A program made the translations under genes and the position numbers. Below the pieces are notes generated by a model. That model did not search any database and had not been told where the DNA came from. It saw only the letters and a program-made list of their open reading frames with translations. DNA of 64,000 nucleotides from Alteromonas sp. ALT199. Lineage in GTDB: Bacteria > Pseudomonadota > Gammaproteobacteria > Enterobacterales > Alteromonadaceae. Below, piece by piece: positions 17,379 through 31,237 of the stretch. Position 1 is the first letter of the stretch, and each line of letters opens with the position of its first letter. The stretch is taken from contig NZ_JAHHDX010000084.1 of NCBI RefSeq assembly GCF_018619335.1, positions 62,001-126,000 on the forward strand, in the 5' to 3' direction.

Positions 17379-19490
17379 TTAGTGTCGTGATTGACTATGA
17401 CGAGACACTTTCTGAACTTCCGGCATGGTGCGTATTTTCTTCATTACGCGCGCCAAGTGCACACGGTTGTGCGTGGTAAGTTCTAGGTCGATAAAGTAGA
17501 TATTACTCTCTTTTTCTTCAGTTTGCAGACCAATGATGTTGGAATCGCACCCTGAAATGGTGTTCGTTAAAGTTGCCAGTGTGCCCTGATGGTTTATCAG
17601 TTCTATGCGCAGTGATGCTTTGAATTCACCTTGCGGGTTGTCGTCCCATTGCATAGGCAGCACGCGCTGAGGCTCTTCTCGAGTAAGCTTGCGAATGTTA
17701 TTGCACCCAATTTGGTGAATAGTCATTCCGCGGCCTGGGCTTAATACCGCAACAATTTCATCGTCCGGTATGGGGTGGCAACAGCGAGAATAATGAACAA
17801 GCAGGCCTTCTGTACCGCGAATAGCCACATTACCCTTTTTGTCTGACAAATCAGTAGTGCTCTCGCCTAATAAACGGCGCGCTACAATTGCGCTTAATTC
17901 GTTACCAAGGCCAATGTCTACTAACAGGTCGTCAAAATTTGCATGTTTGGTTTCGGCTACCACACGTTCGATATCTTCGTTTGGAATATCGTCTAGTTTC
18001 ACGCTACCTAACGCATGACGCAGTAGACGATTACCCATGTTCACCGCTTCTTGAGAATGCTGTTTACGCAGATACTGGCGAATACGGGTACGCGCGCGAG
18101 CACTCACCACAAAGTTTAGCCAATTCGCATTAGGCTTCGCTTTAGGTGAGGTAATAATTTCCACGGTTTGACCGTTTTCAAGGGGCTTACTTAAGCTGAA
18201 GTTTCTGCGCTCAACTCGCACCCCCACGCAGGTATTACCTACATCAGAGTGAACCGCGTAGGCAAAGTCAACGGCGGTTGCGCCCATAGGTAATTCAATG
18301 ATGCGACCATCTGGGGTAAATACATAAATTTCGTCAGGAAACAGGTCTGTCTTCACAGACTCAATGAATTCAAACGAAGAACTGGCAGACTGCTGAAGCT
18401 CAAGTAAGCTTTGCATCCATTTACGAGCACGAAGCTGCGCTGTGGTGCCATTGTCGCCGGGCTCTTTATAAAGCCAGTGCGCTGCCACCCCTTTATCCGC
18501 CATTTGATCCATTTCCTGTGTACGAATTTGAATTTCAACAGGAATACCGTGAGGACCAATCAGCGAGGTATGCAACGATTGATAGCCGTTGGTACGCGGA
18601 ATAGCAATATAATCCTTAAAGCGGTTTTCAATAGGCTTATAAAGACCATGCATTGCACCTAAAGCGCGATAGCAGTTGTCTACCGAGCTCACCACAATGC
18701 GAAATGCGTAAATGTCCATTACCTCGTTGAACATGAGTTCTTTGTTTTTCATTTTACGGTAAATGGAATACAGGTGTTTTTCGCGACCTAACACCTCAGA
18801 TCGAATTTCATAAGCGTCTAAACGAGTGTTTAGCTCTCCGCGAATGTTTTCGATGATTTCTTTACGGTTGCCCCGTGCCTGACGCACAGCAGACTTCAAT
18901 GCGCGATGACGCATTGGGTACATGGCCTGAAAACCTAAGTCTTCAAGCTCATTTTTAATATCGTGAATACCCAAACGGTGAGCAATAGGTGAATATATCT
19001 CTAGCGTTTCGCGCGCTATACGACGGCGCTTATCTGGACGTAGAGAGCCCAACGTGCGCATATTGTGGGTACGGTCGGCAAGCTTGATAAGAATGACCCT
19101 GATGTCTTGAACCATGGCCATCATCATTTTACGGAAATTTTCTGCTTGCGCTTCTTGCTTGGTACTAAAGGCAAGTTTATCTAGCTTACTTACCCCTTCA
19201 ACAAGCTCTGCAACTGTCTCACCAAAAGCTTCGGCTAAATCGTCTTTGCTATAGTGTGTGTCTTCAATAACATCGTGCAACAAAGCAGCCATGATAGTTT
19301 CATGGTCAAGATGCATATCTGCCAGAATACCGGCCACTGCTACAGGGTGAGTAATGTACGGGTCGCCGCTTGAACGCATTTGCCCATCGTGCGCGTCTTG
19401 AGCTAGCACAAAAGAATCCTGAACCAGCTGAACGCGCTCTGCTGGCAAGTACTCTACAACTTTCTGCTTTAAACCTTCAAACAAATACAC
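17379..19490 (-). CDS. spoT: Bifunctional (p)ppGpp synthetase/hydrolase SpoT
   Basis: A 703-residue SpoT. The N-terminal HD hydrolase domain has 'HPVAVAGILADM' and the HDVIED metal motif. The synthetase domain has 'RFKDYIAIPRTNGYQSLHT', the RxKD form typical of bifunctional SpoT/Rel rather than the ExDD form of RelA. TGS ('DEIYVFTPDGRIIELPMGATAVDFAYAVHSDVG' region), a zinc-finger-like segment with 'HYSRCCHPIPDD' and a C-terminal ACT domain follow. It makes and degrades the stringent-response alarmone. It is 141 bases downstream of rpoZ, with a hairpin in the gap. Confidence 0.97.
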   Translation of the reverse strand: MYLFEGLKQKVVEYLPAERVQLVQDSFVLAQDAHDGQMRSSGDPYITHPVAVAGILADMHLDHETIMAALLHDVIEDTHYSKDDLAEAFGETVAELVEGVSKLDKLAFSTKQEAQAENFRKMMMAMVQDIRVILIKLADRTHNMRTLGSLRPDKRRRIARETLEIYSPIAHRLGIHDIKNELEDLGFQAMYPMRHRALKSAVRQARGNRKEIIENIRGELNTRLDAYEIRSEVLGREKHLYSIYRKMKNKELMFNEVMDIYAFRIVVSSVDNCYRALGAMHGLYKPIENRFKDYIAIPRTNGYQSLHTSLIGPHGIPVEIQIRTQEMDQMADKGVAAHWLYKEPGDNGTTAQLRARKWMQSLLELQQSASSSFEFIESVKTDLFPDEIYVFTPDGRIIELPMGATAVDFAYAVHSDVGNTCVGVRVERRNFSLSKPLENGQTVEIITSPKAKPNANWLNFVVSARARTRIRQYLRKQHSQEAVNMGNRLLRHALGSVKLDDIPNEDIERVVAETKHANFDDLLVDIGLGNELSAIVARRLLGESTTDLSDKKGNVAIRGTEGLLVHYSRCCHPIPDDEIVAVLSPGRGMTIHQIGCNNIRKLTREEPQRVLPMQWDDNPQGEFKASLRIELINHQGTLATLTNTISGCDSNIIGLQTEEKESNIYFIDLELTTHNRVHLARVMKKIRTMPEVQKVSRHSQSRH

Positions 19491-19569
19491 AGTGAAGCGT
19501 TACCCTTATATACCTAGACACCTTAAGAATACGTTTTATTGTGCAATAAGCCAATACACCAAAAGCAAA

Positions 19570-19599
19570 GCGCCAGTGCTTTTTTCAAAGCACTGGCGC
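19570..19599 (-). terminator. Hairpin between rpoZ and spoT, terminator-like
   Basis: A 12-bp stem (GCGCCAGTGCTT / AAGCACTGGCGC) with a 6-base loop is followed on the minus strand by TTTGCTTTTT. It could be a partial terminator that lowers spoT relative to rpoZ, or a true end of the gmk-rpoZ transcript. Confidence 0.65.
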
Positions 19600-19631
19600 C
19601 AAAATATCGATAAAACCGTTAAAAAGAGGTC

Positions 19632-19904
19632 TTATTGATCAGATAAAATATTTGCTACTGATGCAAATTCAGCGTGTTCTTGCTCTTCTTGAGCGTGCAG
19701 ATCCGCTTGTTCTAGCGTAGCAGCAGTTACCAAACCTTCTTCAATTTCACGAAGCGCTGTTACTGTTGGCTTATCGTTTTGAACGTCAACCATAGGATCT
19801 TTGCCTCCAGTGGCAATTTGACGTGCACGGCGTGCAGCAACAAGCACTAAGTCAAAGCGGTTACCAATTTTATCTACGGCATCTTCTACAGTTACGCGAG
19901 CCAT
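19632..19904 (-). CDS. rpoZ: RNA polymerase omega subunit
   Basis: A 90-residue omega subunit: '[29 protein letters not shown]' region and '[12 protein letters not shown]' are the family core. It helps assemble the beta-prime subunit and, with it, forms a ppGpp site. It lies upstream of spoT and downstream of gmk, the usual order. Confidence 0.97.
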   Translation of the reverse strand: MARVTVEDAVDKIGNRFDLVLVAARRARQIATGGKDPMVDVQNDKPTVTALREIEEGLVTAATLEQADLHAQEEQEHAEFASVANILSDQ

Positions 19905-20074
19905 GTATTTCTCCGAAAATTAGGTTGAGCAAGTTATTCAAAAAACGGCCGCGTAGTATACACATATACACTGCGCGATCCTAGCATTTTGTTTGAATTT
20001 GAAGCAGTCAGATCGTAGTGATTGAGCACGGTTCAACTGCCGACAAACAAAATTGCTAGTTTGTGTAGGTAAGC

Positions 20075-20996
<922 letters not shown>

Positions 20997-21668
20997 ATGA
21001 CTCAGCAACTTCTGCCGTGCGTAGAGATAAACCCATCCACTACGTCTGATGCCTGCGTTATCTGGCTTCATGGTCTAGGTGATTCTGGCCACGGTTTTGC
21101 GCCTATCGTGCCTGAATTAAAGCTTCCTGAATCGATGGCCGTTAAATTTCTATTCCCTCATGCTCCTGAACGCCCCGTCACCATTAACGGTGGAATGCGC
21201 ATGCGTGCATGGTACGACATCAAATCATTGGATTTTGAAAGCCGTGCAGATTTAGACGGTGTGAAAGAGTCTGCTGCGCAGGTAGAAGCACTTATTGAAG
21301 CGCAAATTGAAAGTGGTATTCCCAGTAAACGCATAGTGCTTGCAGGGTTTTCTCAAGGCGGTGTGATTGCACTTCACCTAGCACCTCGATATGCCCGTAA
21401 GCTTGCTGGCGTTATCGCACTATCAACCTATATGTGTGAGCCATCGCTACTTGCAAGTGAGGCAACAGACACAAACCGTGAAACGCCTATAATGATGGCA
21501 CACGGTGAACAAGATGAAGTGGTACCCGTATTCATGGGCAATGCGGCGTTTAAAACGCTAAGCGAAAGTGGCTTTAACGCTACGTGGCAGACTTACACAA
21601 TGCAGCACAACGTATGTATGCAAGAACTTAACGACATTAGTGCTTGGCTTCAACAGACTTTAAACTAA
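20997..21668 (+). CDS. Alpha/beta hydrolase, carboxylesterase / acyl-protein thioesterase-like
   Basis: A 223-residue alpha/beta hydrolase of the phospholipase/carboxylesterase (APT1-like) family. The oxyanion segment 'WLHGLGDSGHGF' is near residue 23. The nucleophile Ser is in 'GFSQGG', the acid in 'HGEQDEVVP' and the catalytic His in 'YTMQHNVC', a small change from the usual 'GMGHSVC'. There is no signal peptide, so it acts in the cytosol on short-chain esters or acyl thioesters; the real substrate is unknown. An AGGAAA-type ribosome site precedes the ATG. Convergent with the diguanylate cyclase gene across a long hairpin. Confidence 0.88.
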   Translation: MTQQLLPCVEINPSTTSDACVIWLHGLGDSGHGFAPIVPELKLPESMAVKFLFPHAPERPVTINGGMRMRAWYDIKSLDFESRADLDGVKESAAQVEALIEAQIESGIPSKRIVLAGFSQGGVIALHLAPRYARKLAGVIALSTYMCEPSLLASEATDTNRETPIMMAHGEQDEVVPVFMGNAAFKTLSESGFNATWQTYTMQHNVCMQELNDISAWLQQTLN

Positions 21669-21685
21669 GTTTTACAATGCATTAT

Positions 21686-21721
21686 CCAGTGTGATAGCTA
21701 CAGCGCTAGTTATCACACTGG
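21686..21721. terminator. 15-bp hairpin between convergent genes
   Basis: CCAGTGTGATAGCTA pairs with TAGTTATCACACTGG across a 6-base loop with one G-T wobble. It stands between convergent genes ending at 21668 and 21814, so it can act as a bidirectional stop or mRNA 3'-end stabiliser. The poly-T tract is lacking. Confidence 0.55.
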
Positions 21722-21813
21722 GTCCAGCAGTTATCCGACTATTATCGTTACATTCACGCGTTGCACTTATGCTTTGTAACTAAAAGTCAGAGCAATATAT
21801 TTCAAACATCGCG

Positions 21814-22875
21814 CTATTCAGCGACGCGGTTTCTGCCACCATTTTTCGCTTTATAAAGATTGTCGTCGGCTTGTTTCAAGCTAGCGTGCAGTTTGTCGTC
21901 GGTAAGCGCGGTTGCCACGCCAAAGCTGGCTGTAATATTGTGATTGATATCCCCTTCTATAAATGGGCTTTCTTCAACAACCTTTCTCATCTTTTCCGCA
22001 AGTTTTACGCCTTGGCTCAAAGGCGCTACAGGAAAGAGTACTAAAAACTCTTCACCGCCGGTACGCGCAACGATGTCAGATGCTCTAACAGCGCCTTTGA
22101 TGATGTTCGTGAAGTGGATTAGCACCTCATCACCGATATCATGCCCATAGGTGTCATTAATCTTTTTGAAGTGGTCTATATCGACAACCACTGCGGTTAG
22201 AGGGAAATAGGCGCCAGGATCTTTCATGGCCCGTTCAAAAAAGACGGTTTCTAAAAAACGTCTATTGGGTAATTTGGTGAGTGGGTCTGTATTAGCCTGT
22301 CTCATACGCTCTAAGTTTTCACGCAGCATTTCTTTTCGACTTTTGTGCCAGAAATTTTCGCCAATAAAGGCAACGCAAATGAAACAGAACGTAGCAATCA
22401 AAAACCGTGAAACATGCTCATCGGGGTATTTAGCAACAATAATGTCTTGGTTATAGAGCATATAAATAGACAGCCCTATGGTGACAGCAACGTAAAGCAT
22501 AGCGGGCTTAAATCGCACCACAATTATTTGAATAAAAAGTAGCGGAAATATGAAGTACAAGCCTGTGTTATTTAGCCCTCCGGTATATACCAGAGCATTG
22601 ATGGTGAAAAGAACAATAAGCCCTGCGAAATAATAAAACACATCACTTTTTGGGAAAATATGTGAGAGCGCAACGTTAAGGTAAATAACGGTGGCAGATG
22701 TAGCTAATACGCTAACCAATAATGGGTTATTGGTGCCAAAATTAAGCCACGCCATAAACGCGATTATGGTGCCACCAACATAGGAAATGAAATACAACGT
22801 AAGTTTGCGTCTTTTTACTTCAGCTTCGTCTTGTTGCGCGTTTCTTAGTAACTGTCCAATTGGCGTGTTGTCCAT
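21814..22875 (-). CDS. Membrane-anchored diguanylate cyclase (GGDEF)
   Basis: A 353-residue protein. About six hydrophobic helices (residues about 25-175) form an integral membrane sensor, then a short coiled linker, then a GGDEF domain. The active loop reads GGEEF, which is competent in many cyclases, with the substrate motifs 'DPLTKLPNRRFL' and 'DIDHFKKINDTYGHDIGD'. An RxxD inhibition site (RASD) lies five residues before it, so product feedback by c-di-GMP is expected. I choose the ATG at 22875 with GGGGAG upstream; the frame extends to 22983, but the extra Cys/Trp-rich peptide is unlikely. A PilZ protein elsewhere in the window (53769-55580) could read c-di-GMP. Confidence 0.87.
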   Translation of the reverse strand: MDNTPIGQLLRNAQQDEAEVKRRKLTLYFISYVGGTIIAFMAWLNFGTNNPLLVSVLATSATVIYLNVALSHIFPKSDVFYYFAGLIVLFTINALVYTGGLNNTGLYFIFPLLFIQIIVVRFKPAMLYVAVTIGLSIYMLYNQDIIVAKYPDEHVSRFLIATFCFICVAFIGENFWHKSRKEMLRENLERMRQANTDPLTKLPNRRFLETVFFERAMKDPGAYFPLTAVVVDIDHFKKINDTYGHDIGDEVLIHFTNIIKGAVRASDIVARTGGEEFLVLFPVAPLSQGVKLAEKMRKVVEESPFIEGDINHNITASFGVATALTDDKLHASLKQADDNLYKAKNGGRNRVAE

Positions 22876-23072
22876 ACTAACAACTCTACTCCCCAAATTT
22901 ATAAGCAGACACTTTGTCCAACTACAGCATAGACGTATATCCACGCAAAAACCAAGTAGAAAACTGCGTCTAATTTCAAACATTAACGCAGAAAATGCGT
23001 ATACTACAAAGCATCTCGTATAACGCAGAGTTACAGCGTTTAAGTTTATTTTTTACAGAGTTTGGAATAGCC

Positions 23073-24011
23073 ATGAGTTACCTCAACACTACCCGCACCG
23101 TTCGAATTGCTACCAGAAAAAGCGCGCTAGCGCTTTGGCAAGCAGAGTATGTGAAGGCAAAATTAATGGAGCACTATCCATCGATGACCGTTGAGCTTGT
23201 ACCAATGAGCACTCAGGGCGACAAAATTTTAGATACGCCACTGGCCAAAATTGGCGGCAAAGGCCTGTTCATTAAAGAACTTGAAATAGCTATGTTGGAA
23301 GGCCGTGCTGATATTGCAGTGCACTCAATGAAAGACGTGCCCGTAGCGTTTCCTGAAGGTTTTGGTTTGCACGCTATTTGTGAACGCGAAAATCCGTTTG
23401 ACGCATTTGTCTCTAACGATCACGATAGCCTAGATGCGTTACCACAAGGCGCAGTAGTGGGCACATCTAGCCTTCGCAGACAATGCCAAATTCGCAAGTA
23501 TCGCCCAGATCTCATCATTAAAGATTTACGCGGTAATGTGAACACGCGATTAGCAAAGCTAGATGCGGGCGAATACGACGCCATTATCCTAGCTTCTGCA
23601 GGTCTTATTCGCCTTGAAATGGAATCTCGTATTCGTATGCCGTTGCCTGCTGATATTTCGCTGCCGGCTGTAGGCCAAGGCGCGGTAGGTATTGAATGCC
23701 GTAACGACGACGAAGAACTGATTAACTTACTACAAGCGTTGAATCATACAGATACCAACACCCGTGTTACCGCAGAGCGCGCCATGAATGAAAGATTGGA
23801 AGGCGGCTGCCAAGTACCTATCGGTAGTTTTGCAACCCTTGATGGCGACGTACTTACTTTAACCGGTATGGTTGGAAAACCAGATGGTACTGAACTGCTG
23901 TTTGCGTCGGCTACCGCGTCGCGTGAAAAAGCCGCAGACATCGGCGTCGAAGTGGCTGACGCGCTTTTAGAGCAAGGTGCCGGAGAAATCCTTAAAGCAC
24001 TTTATAACTAA
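23073..24011 (+). CDS. hemC: Hydroxymethylbilane synthase (porphobilinogen deaminase)
   Basis: A 312-residue HemC that joins four porphobilinogens into hydroxymethylbilane. Visible marks: '[18 protein letters not shown]' at the N-terminus, '[28 protein letters not shown]', '[10 protein letters not shown]', and the dipyrromethane-cofactor cysteine in 'EGGCQVPIG'. I start at the ATG at 23073, which gives the family length; the frame extends to 22995, but the extra 26 residues are not family-like. First gene of hemC-hemD-hemX-hemY. Confidence 0.96.
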   Translation: MSYLNTTRTVRIATRKSALALWQAEYVKAKLMEHYPSMTVELVPMSTQGDKILDTPLAKIGGKGLFIKELEIAMLEGRADIAVHSMKDVPVAFPEGFGLHAICERENPFDAFVSNDHDSLDALPQGAVVGTSSLRRQCQIRKYRPDLIIKDLRGNVNTRLAKLDAGEYDAIILASAGLIRLEMESRIRMPLPADISLPAVGQGAVGIECRNDDEELINLLQALNHTDTNTRVTAERAMNERLEGGCQVPIGSFATLDGDVLTLTGMVGKPDGTELLFASATASREKAADIGVEVADALLEQGAGEILKALYN

Positions 24012-24029
24012 GTTATATTCAGTAGAAGC

Positions 24030-24057
24030 GCGCATTTCTAGGCACATAGGAATGCGC
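24030..24057 (+). promoter_or_regulatory. Hairpin between hemC and hemD
   Basis: GCGCATTTCTA pairs with TAGGAATGCGC (11 bp, one G-T wobble) around a GGCACA loop in the 77-base gap. No T-run follows, so mRNA processing or stabilisation is more likely than termination. Confidence 0.45.
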
Positions 24058-24088
24058 AACAAACTTAAAAGGATGAGAGTTCGATAAA

Positions 24089-24820
24089 ATGCTTCTGTTC
24101 ACGCGTCCACTGCCAAAATTAAAAGCGAGTGCTTCGGCTTTCGAACAAGCGGGCATTAATGCGGTAGGCGTAGCCACCTCTGACATTATTGATATTCCAT
24201 CTGAACGAAAAGCCTCTGAAGAGTATTTAGCTTCAAATACAGTAAACGCAATTATTGTTACCAGCGTATACGCTGTGAATAGTGTTATTTCGGGGCTGCG
24301 TAACACTGCCACCCCACTCCCTTTGATTATTGCCGTTGGCGATGCCACTGCGCGCAAGTTGCAGGCTGGCCTTGAAACGTTTTCTTCGGCCAACGTGGTT
24401 ACTCCAAAGGTCCATACATCCGAAGGTATACTGGCAATGCACCAACTTAATGAGGCAAACTGTCAGCATGTCGTTATTATTAAAGGTGAAGGTGGGCGAG
24501 ACGCCATAGCTAAAGGATTAGACGAAAAAGGTATTTTAGTGAATAGCTTTTGCGTTTATAAAAGAGAGCAACTTACGCGCCCAGTTTACACAAAACGGTG
24601 GAAAATGGGCGAAGTTAGCGGCATTATCGCAACAAGCGAAGCAATGGCACTGCAACTGATAGAAGAATTCGGTAACGCTTTGTTAGCCTTTAAATGGTTA
24701 ACAGTGAGTGACCGAGTCGCCCAAACCCTTAACAGCAAAGGTGTTGAAGAGGTAGCGGTTTGTCAGCGAGCCACCGATCAGGCACTCATCGCCTGGGTAA
24801 AGGATAACTGGGAGTATTGA
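24089..24820 (+). CDS. hemD: Uroporphyrinogen-III synthase
   Basis: A 243-residue HemD. The family is poorly conserved; here the N-terminal 'LLFTRPLPKLKASASAFEQAGI', 'IIVTSVYAVNSV' and the central 'VVIIKGEGGRDAIAKGLDEKG' with 'VYKRE' fit the two-domain fold. It closes and isomerises hydroxymethylbilane into uroporphyrinogen III. Position after hemC and before hemX, with an AAGGATGAGA ribosome site upstream, supports the call. The stop abuts the hemX ATG. Confidence 0.93.
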   Translation: MLLFTRPLPKLKASASAFEQAGINAVGVATSDIIDIPSERKASEEYLASNTVNAIIVTSVYAVNSVISGLRNTATPLPLIIAVGDATARKLQAGLETFSSANVVTPKVHTSEGILAMHQLNEANCQHVVIIKGEGGRDAIAKGLDEKGILVNSFCVYKREQLTRPVYTKRWKMGEVSGIIATSEAMALQLIEEFGNALLAFKWLTVSDRVAQTLNSKGVEEVAVCQRATDQALIAWVKDNWEY

Positions 24821-25993
24821 ATGGCCAACAATAATGAAAATAGCCCACAAAAAGAGGAACTCGTAAAAGTGGAAGCTGAAAAAGAAGTAATTGAGTCTTC
24901 TGCCACGCAGAGTGAATCGACTGAATCTGGCGCTAAGAAAAAGAAATCATCAGGCAATGGCCTGTTGTGGTTCGTCGTTATCATCTTATTCTTGGTAGTG
25001 ATAGGCATGGCTGGCGCAGGCTATTGGTATTACATGCAGCAGCAGTCGGCTAGCACAGACTCCGCCAATGCACAGCAAAGCAACACCGCAAAGTTAAACA
25101 ATATCGAACGAGAACGTAGCGACATTCTAGCGTCGCTAGAAGCCGTGTCGCGAACGAATAAAGCTCTACAAAGCACGGTTGGTGAGCTTAAAGCTGAGAA
25201 CGAAAAACTTAGCTTACAGGCTGAGTCTACACTTCAGCAGCTTAATAATATGGAAGGCCGCCGTCCGGCAGATTGGCTAATTGCTGAAGCCGACTATTTA
25301 GTTCGTATGGCGGGCAGAAAACTATGGTTAGAAAACGATGTACGTACCGCCATTTTACTACTCGTTAACGCAGACAAGCGTTTAAAGTCTTTGGCCGACC
25401 CTTCTGTGCTACCTGTTCGCGCTAACCTAGCTGAAGATATTCAAACACTACAACAGCTAAATCCTGTCTCGCAAAGCTCGGTAGCACTTGCGCTTACCGG
25501 CATGATTGCGCAAATCGACAAGCTTCCTCTTGATACATTCGAAAAACCAGAAGATGCTAACGCAGAAGACACCACCTTGTCAGAGTCGGCTGACGACTGG
25601 CAGGAAAACCTTGCGAAGGTGTGGCGTTCGTTGGTGAATGATTTTCTTACGGTTAAAACCATTGAAGGTCCTGTAGAGCCAGTACTTTCATTAGAAGCGC
25701 AGTTCCTGGCAAAAGAGCAGCTTCGCCTACAGCTTATGCACGCACAAACCGCAGCGCTTCAGGGCGATGCCGGGCTTTACAGCCAATCGCTTCAGTATGC
25801 GCAAACGCTGCTTATTGAAAAATATGATACTGAGAAGAGCCAGGTAACCGGCTTTGTTGATGCACTTCAAAACCTGATTGCTACTGATGTATCACGCCCA
25901 ATTCCTACAGAGCTAGCGTCACAAAAACCGCTAGAGCGTTTACTGGATAGCCGTGTTAAGCAGGCGTTTGGTCAAGGAGCAAGTGCACTATGA
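24821..25993 (+). CDS. hemX: HemX, uroporphyrinogen-III C-methyltransferase-like membrane protein (non-enzymatic)
   Basis: A 390-residue protein of the HemX family. A charged, Lys/Glu/Ser-rich cytoplasmic N-terminus (1-45) leads to a single transmembrane helix (about 47-68, 'GLLWFVVIILFLVVIGMAGAGYWYY') and a periplasmic helical domain with coiled-coil tendency. The family was once called a SAM-dependent uroporphyrinogen methylase, but no SAM motif is present. Its role beside hemD and hemY is probably structural or regulatory in haem synthesis. The start directly follows the hemD stop and its end overlaps hemY by four bases. Confidence 0.88.
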   Translation: MANNNENSPQKEELVKVEAEKEVIESSATQSESTESGAKKKKSSGNGLLWFVVIILFLVVIGMAGAGYWYYMQQQSASTDSANAQQSNTAKLNNIERERSDILASLEAVSRTNKALQSTVGELKAENEKLSLQAESTLQQLNNMEGRRPADWLIAEADYLVRMAGRKLWLENDVRTAILLLVNADKRLKSLADPSVLPVRANLAEDIQTLQQLNPVSQSSVALALTGMIAQIDKLPLDTFEKPEDANAEDTTLSESADDWQENLAKVWRSLVNDFLTVKTIEGPVEPVLSLEAQFLAKEQLRLQLMHAQTAALQGDAGLYSQSLQYAQTLLIEKYDTEKSQVTGFVDALQNLIATDVSRPIPTELASQKPLERLLDSRVKQAFGQGASAL

Positions 25994-27165
25994 AATGGTT
26001 AGCTATTGCCCTTGCGGTATTAGCCGCATTCGTTGTTGCGCTTATTGTTGGTCCAATGATACTTGGCGATAAAGGTTACGTACTTATTTCCTTAGGAAGT
26101 ACAGCTATTGAAATGACCGTGATCAGCTTTTGTATTTTGGTCATAGGTGCCGTCATTGCCTGGTATGTGTTATCTCGTTTTGTTCTGTGGGCGTTAAGCT
26201 TAATTACAGGCTCACATAAATGGTTTGGCACCTTAGGTGAGCGTAAGCGCAAGCGCGCATTTTACGATGGCTTGCACGCCATGGCCGCAGGTGATTTTGA
26301 TTCGGCGCAAAAAGCACTAGGCAAAACCACCAATGGTGATTTTGAAGGCGTAAACTATTTGGCCTCAGCGCAAATTGCGTTTGCCAACGACGACCTATCC
26401 AAAGCCCGTTATTTTCTGGTTCAAGCCACTGACTTTCCGAAAGCAAAAGTAGCCGCAACAGTAATGCATGCACGCATTGATGTAGCTGAAGAAAAGTTTG
26501 ATGCGGCGTTAGAAAAGCTTAACGAGCTAGACGAACAAGACCGTGAGAACAAGCAAGTTGTGCAATTGAAAGCACAAATTCTTGCCAAGCTAGGTAAGTG
26601 GCAGGTGCTTCAAGAGAATTTATCAGGCTGGCGTAAAGCCTTGCCTAAAGCTGACTACACCGCGTGGAGCCAGCGTATTGCTAAGGGTAAGTTTGCAGAA
26701 ATTGCCAGTAAGCAAGGTGCCGTTGAGCTTAAATCGTATTGGGACACCCTGCCCCGTAAGCTGCGTCACGACGACGCTTATCGCGCCGCTTACGTTCAAC
26801 AGCTACTTGACCAAGGCATGCATGCCGACGCTCAGGATTTGTTAGTTGAATGGCAAAAACGTGGACCGAACAGCGCCCTATTCCCGTTTTTCATGCAGCT
26901 TAATATTCCTGATGCATCGCCATCATTACGTTTACTTGAAAGCTGGATAAAACAGGACGAAGAAAACGTTGAGCTTTATTCCACGCTAGGCCAAGTGGCG
27001 TTTAACTCTGGCGATGATGTGTTAGCTGAGAAAGCCTTGCTTAAAGCCACTAAAATGCAGTCGCGTAAAGAAGATTTATTGCTGCTATCTGCCATTAGTG
27101 AGCGCAAGCATGACACAGCCACCGCCCTTCAGCTTTACAAAGAAGGTCAACAACTAGCTAGCTAA
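25990..27165 (+). CDS. hemY: HemY, TPR-repeat inner-membrane protein of the haem cluster
   Basis: A 391-residue protein with two N-terminal hydrophobic segments (about 3-25 and 38-65; HemY_N domain), then helical TPR-like repeats ('GLHAMAAGDFDSAQKAL', 'VELYSTLGQVAFNSGDDVLAEKALLKATK'). It is the proteobacterial HemY, not the Bacillus protoporphyrinogen oxidase of the same name. Its function is thought to be in assembling late haem enzymes or supporting metabolite flow. Overlaps hemX by ATGA, so it is translationally coupled. Last gene of the cluster. Confidence 0.9.
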   Translation: MKWLAIALAVLAAFVVALIVGPMILGDKGYVLISLGSTAIEMTVISFCILVIGAVIAWYVLSRFVLWALSLITGSHKWFGTLGERKRKRAFYDGLHAMAAGDFDSAQKALGKTTNGDFEGVNYLASAQIAFANDDLSKARYFLVQATDFPKAKVAATVMHARIDVAEEKFDAALEKLNELDEQDRENKQVVQLKAQILAKLGKWQVLQENLSGWRKALPKADYTAWSQRIAKGKFAEIASKQGAVELKSYWDTLPRKLRHDDAYRAAYVQQLLDQGMHADAQDLLVEWQKRGPNSALFPFFMQLNIPDASPSLRLLESWIKQDEENVELYSTLGQVAFNSGDDVLAEKALLKATKMQSRKEDLLLLSAISERKHDTATALQLYKEGQQLAS

Positions 27166-27284
27166 ATGAATATTCGTTTAGCTTTCTGGTAGTACTTGTA
27201 TTTCACGTAAAGTTGAAGATATAGTAAAAGGGAATTCTCGATTCGGGCTGTTTCAAAAATAAACGGCCTGTATCGACGCAAACA

Positions 27285-27380
27285 ACTTGTCGGAGTGCTT
27301 CACTGGTAACCCAGTAAGCTGAGACCGCGAAAGTGGGATCCGTAGAACCTGATCAGGCTAGTACCTGCGAAGGGAACAAG
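27285..27380 (+). ncRNA. TPP riboswitch (THI element)
   Basis: The core thi-box parts are present in order: 'GTCGGAGTGC' (P2 side), 'GCTGAGACC', then 'GTAGAACCTGATCAGGCTAGTACCTGCGAAGGGAAC', which is the conserved pyrophosphate- and pyrimidine-binding end shown here in its two overlapping halves. The P1 closing stem (CAACTTGT / ACAAG) frames it. It precedes thiC, the first gene of the thiamine operon, and should lower expression when thiamine pyrophosphate is abundant. Confidence 0.95.
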
Positions 27381-31229
<3,849 letters not shown>

Positions 31230-31237
<8 letters not shown>

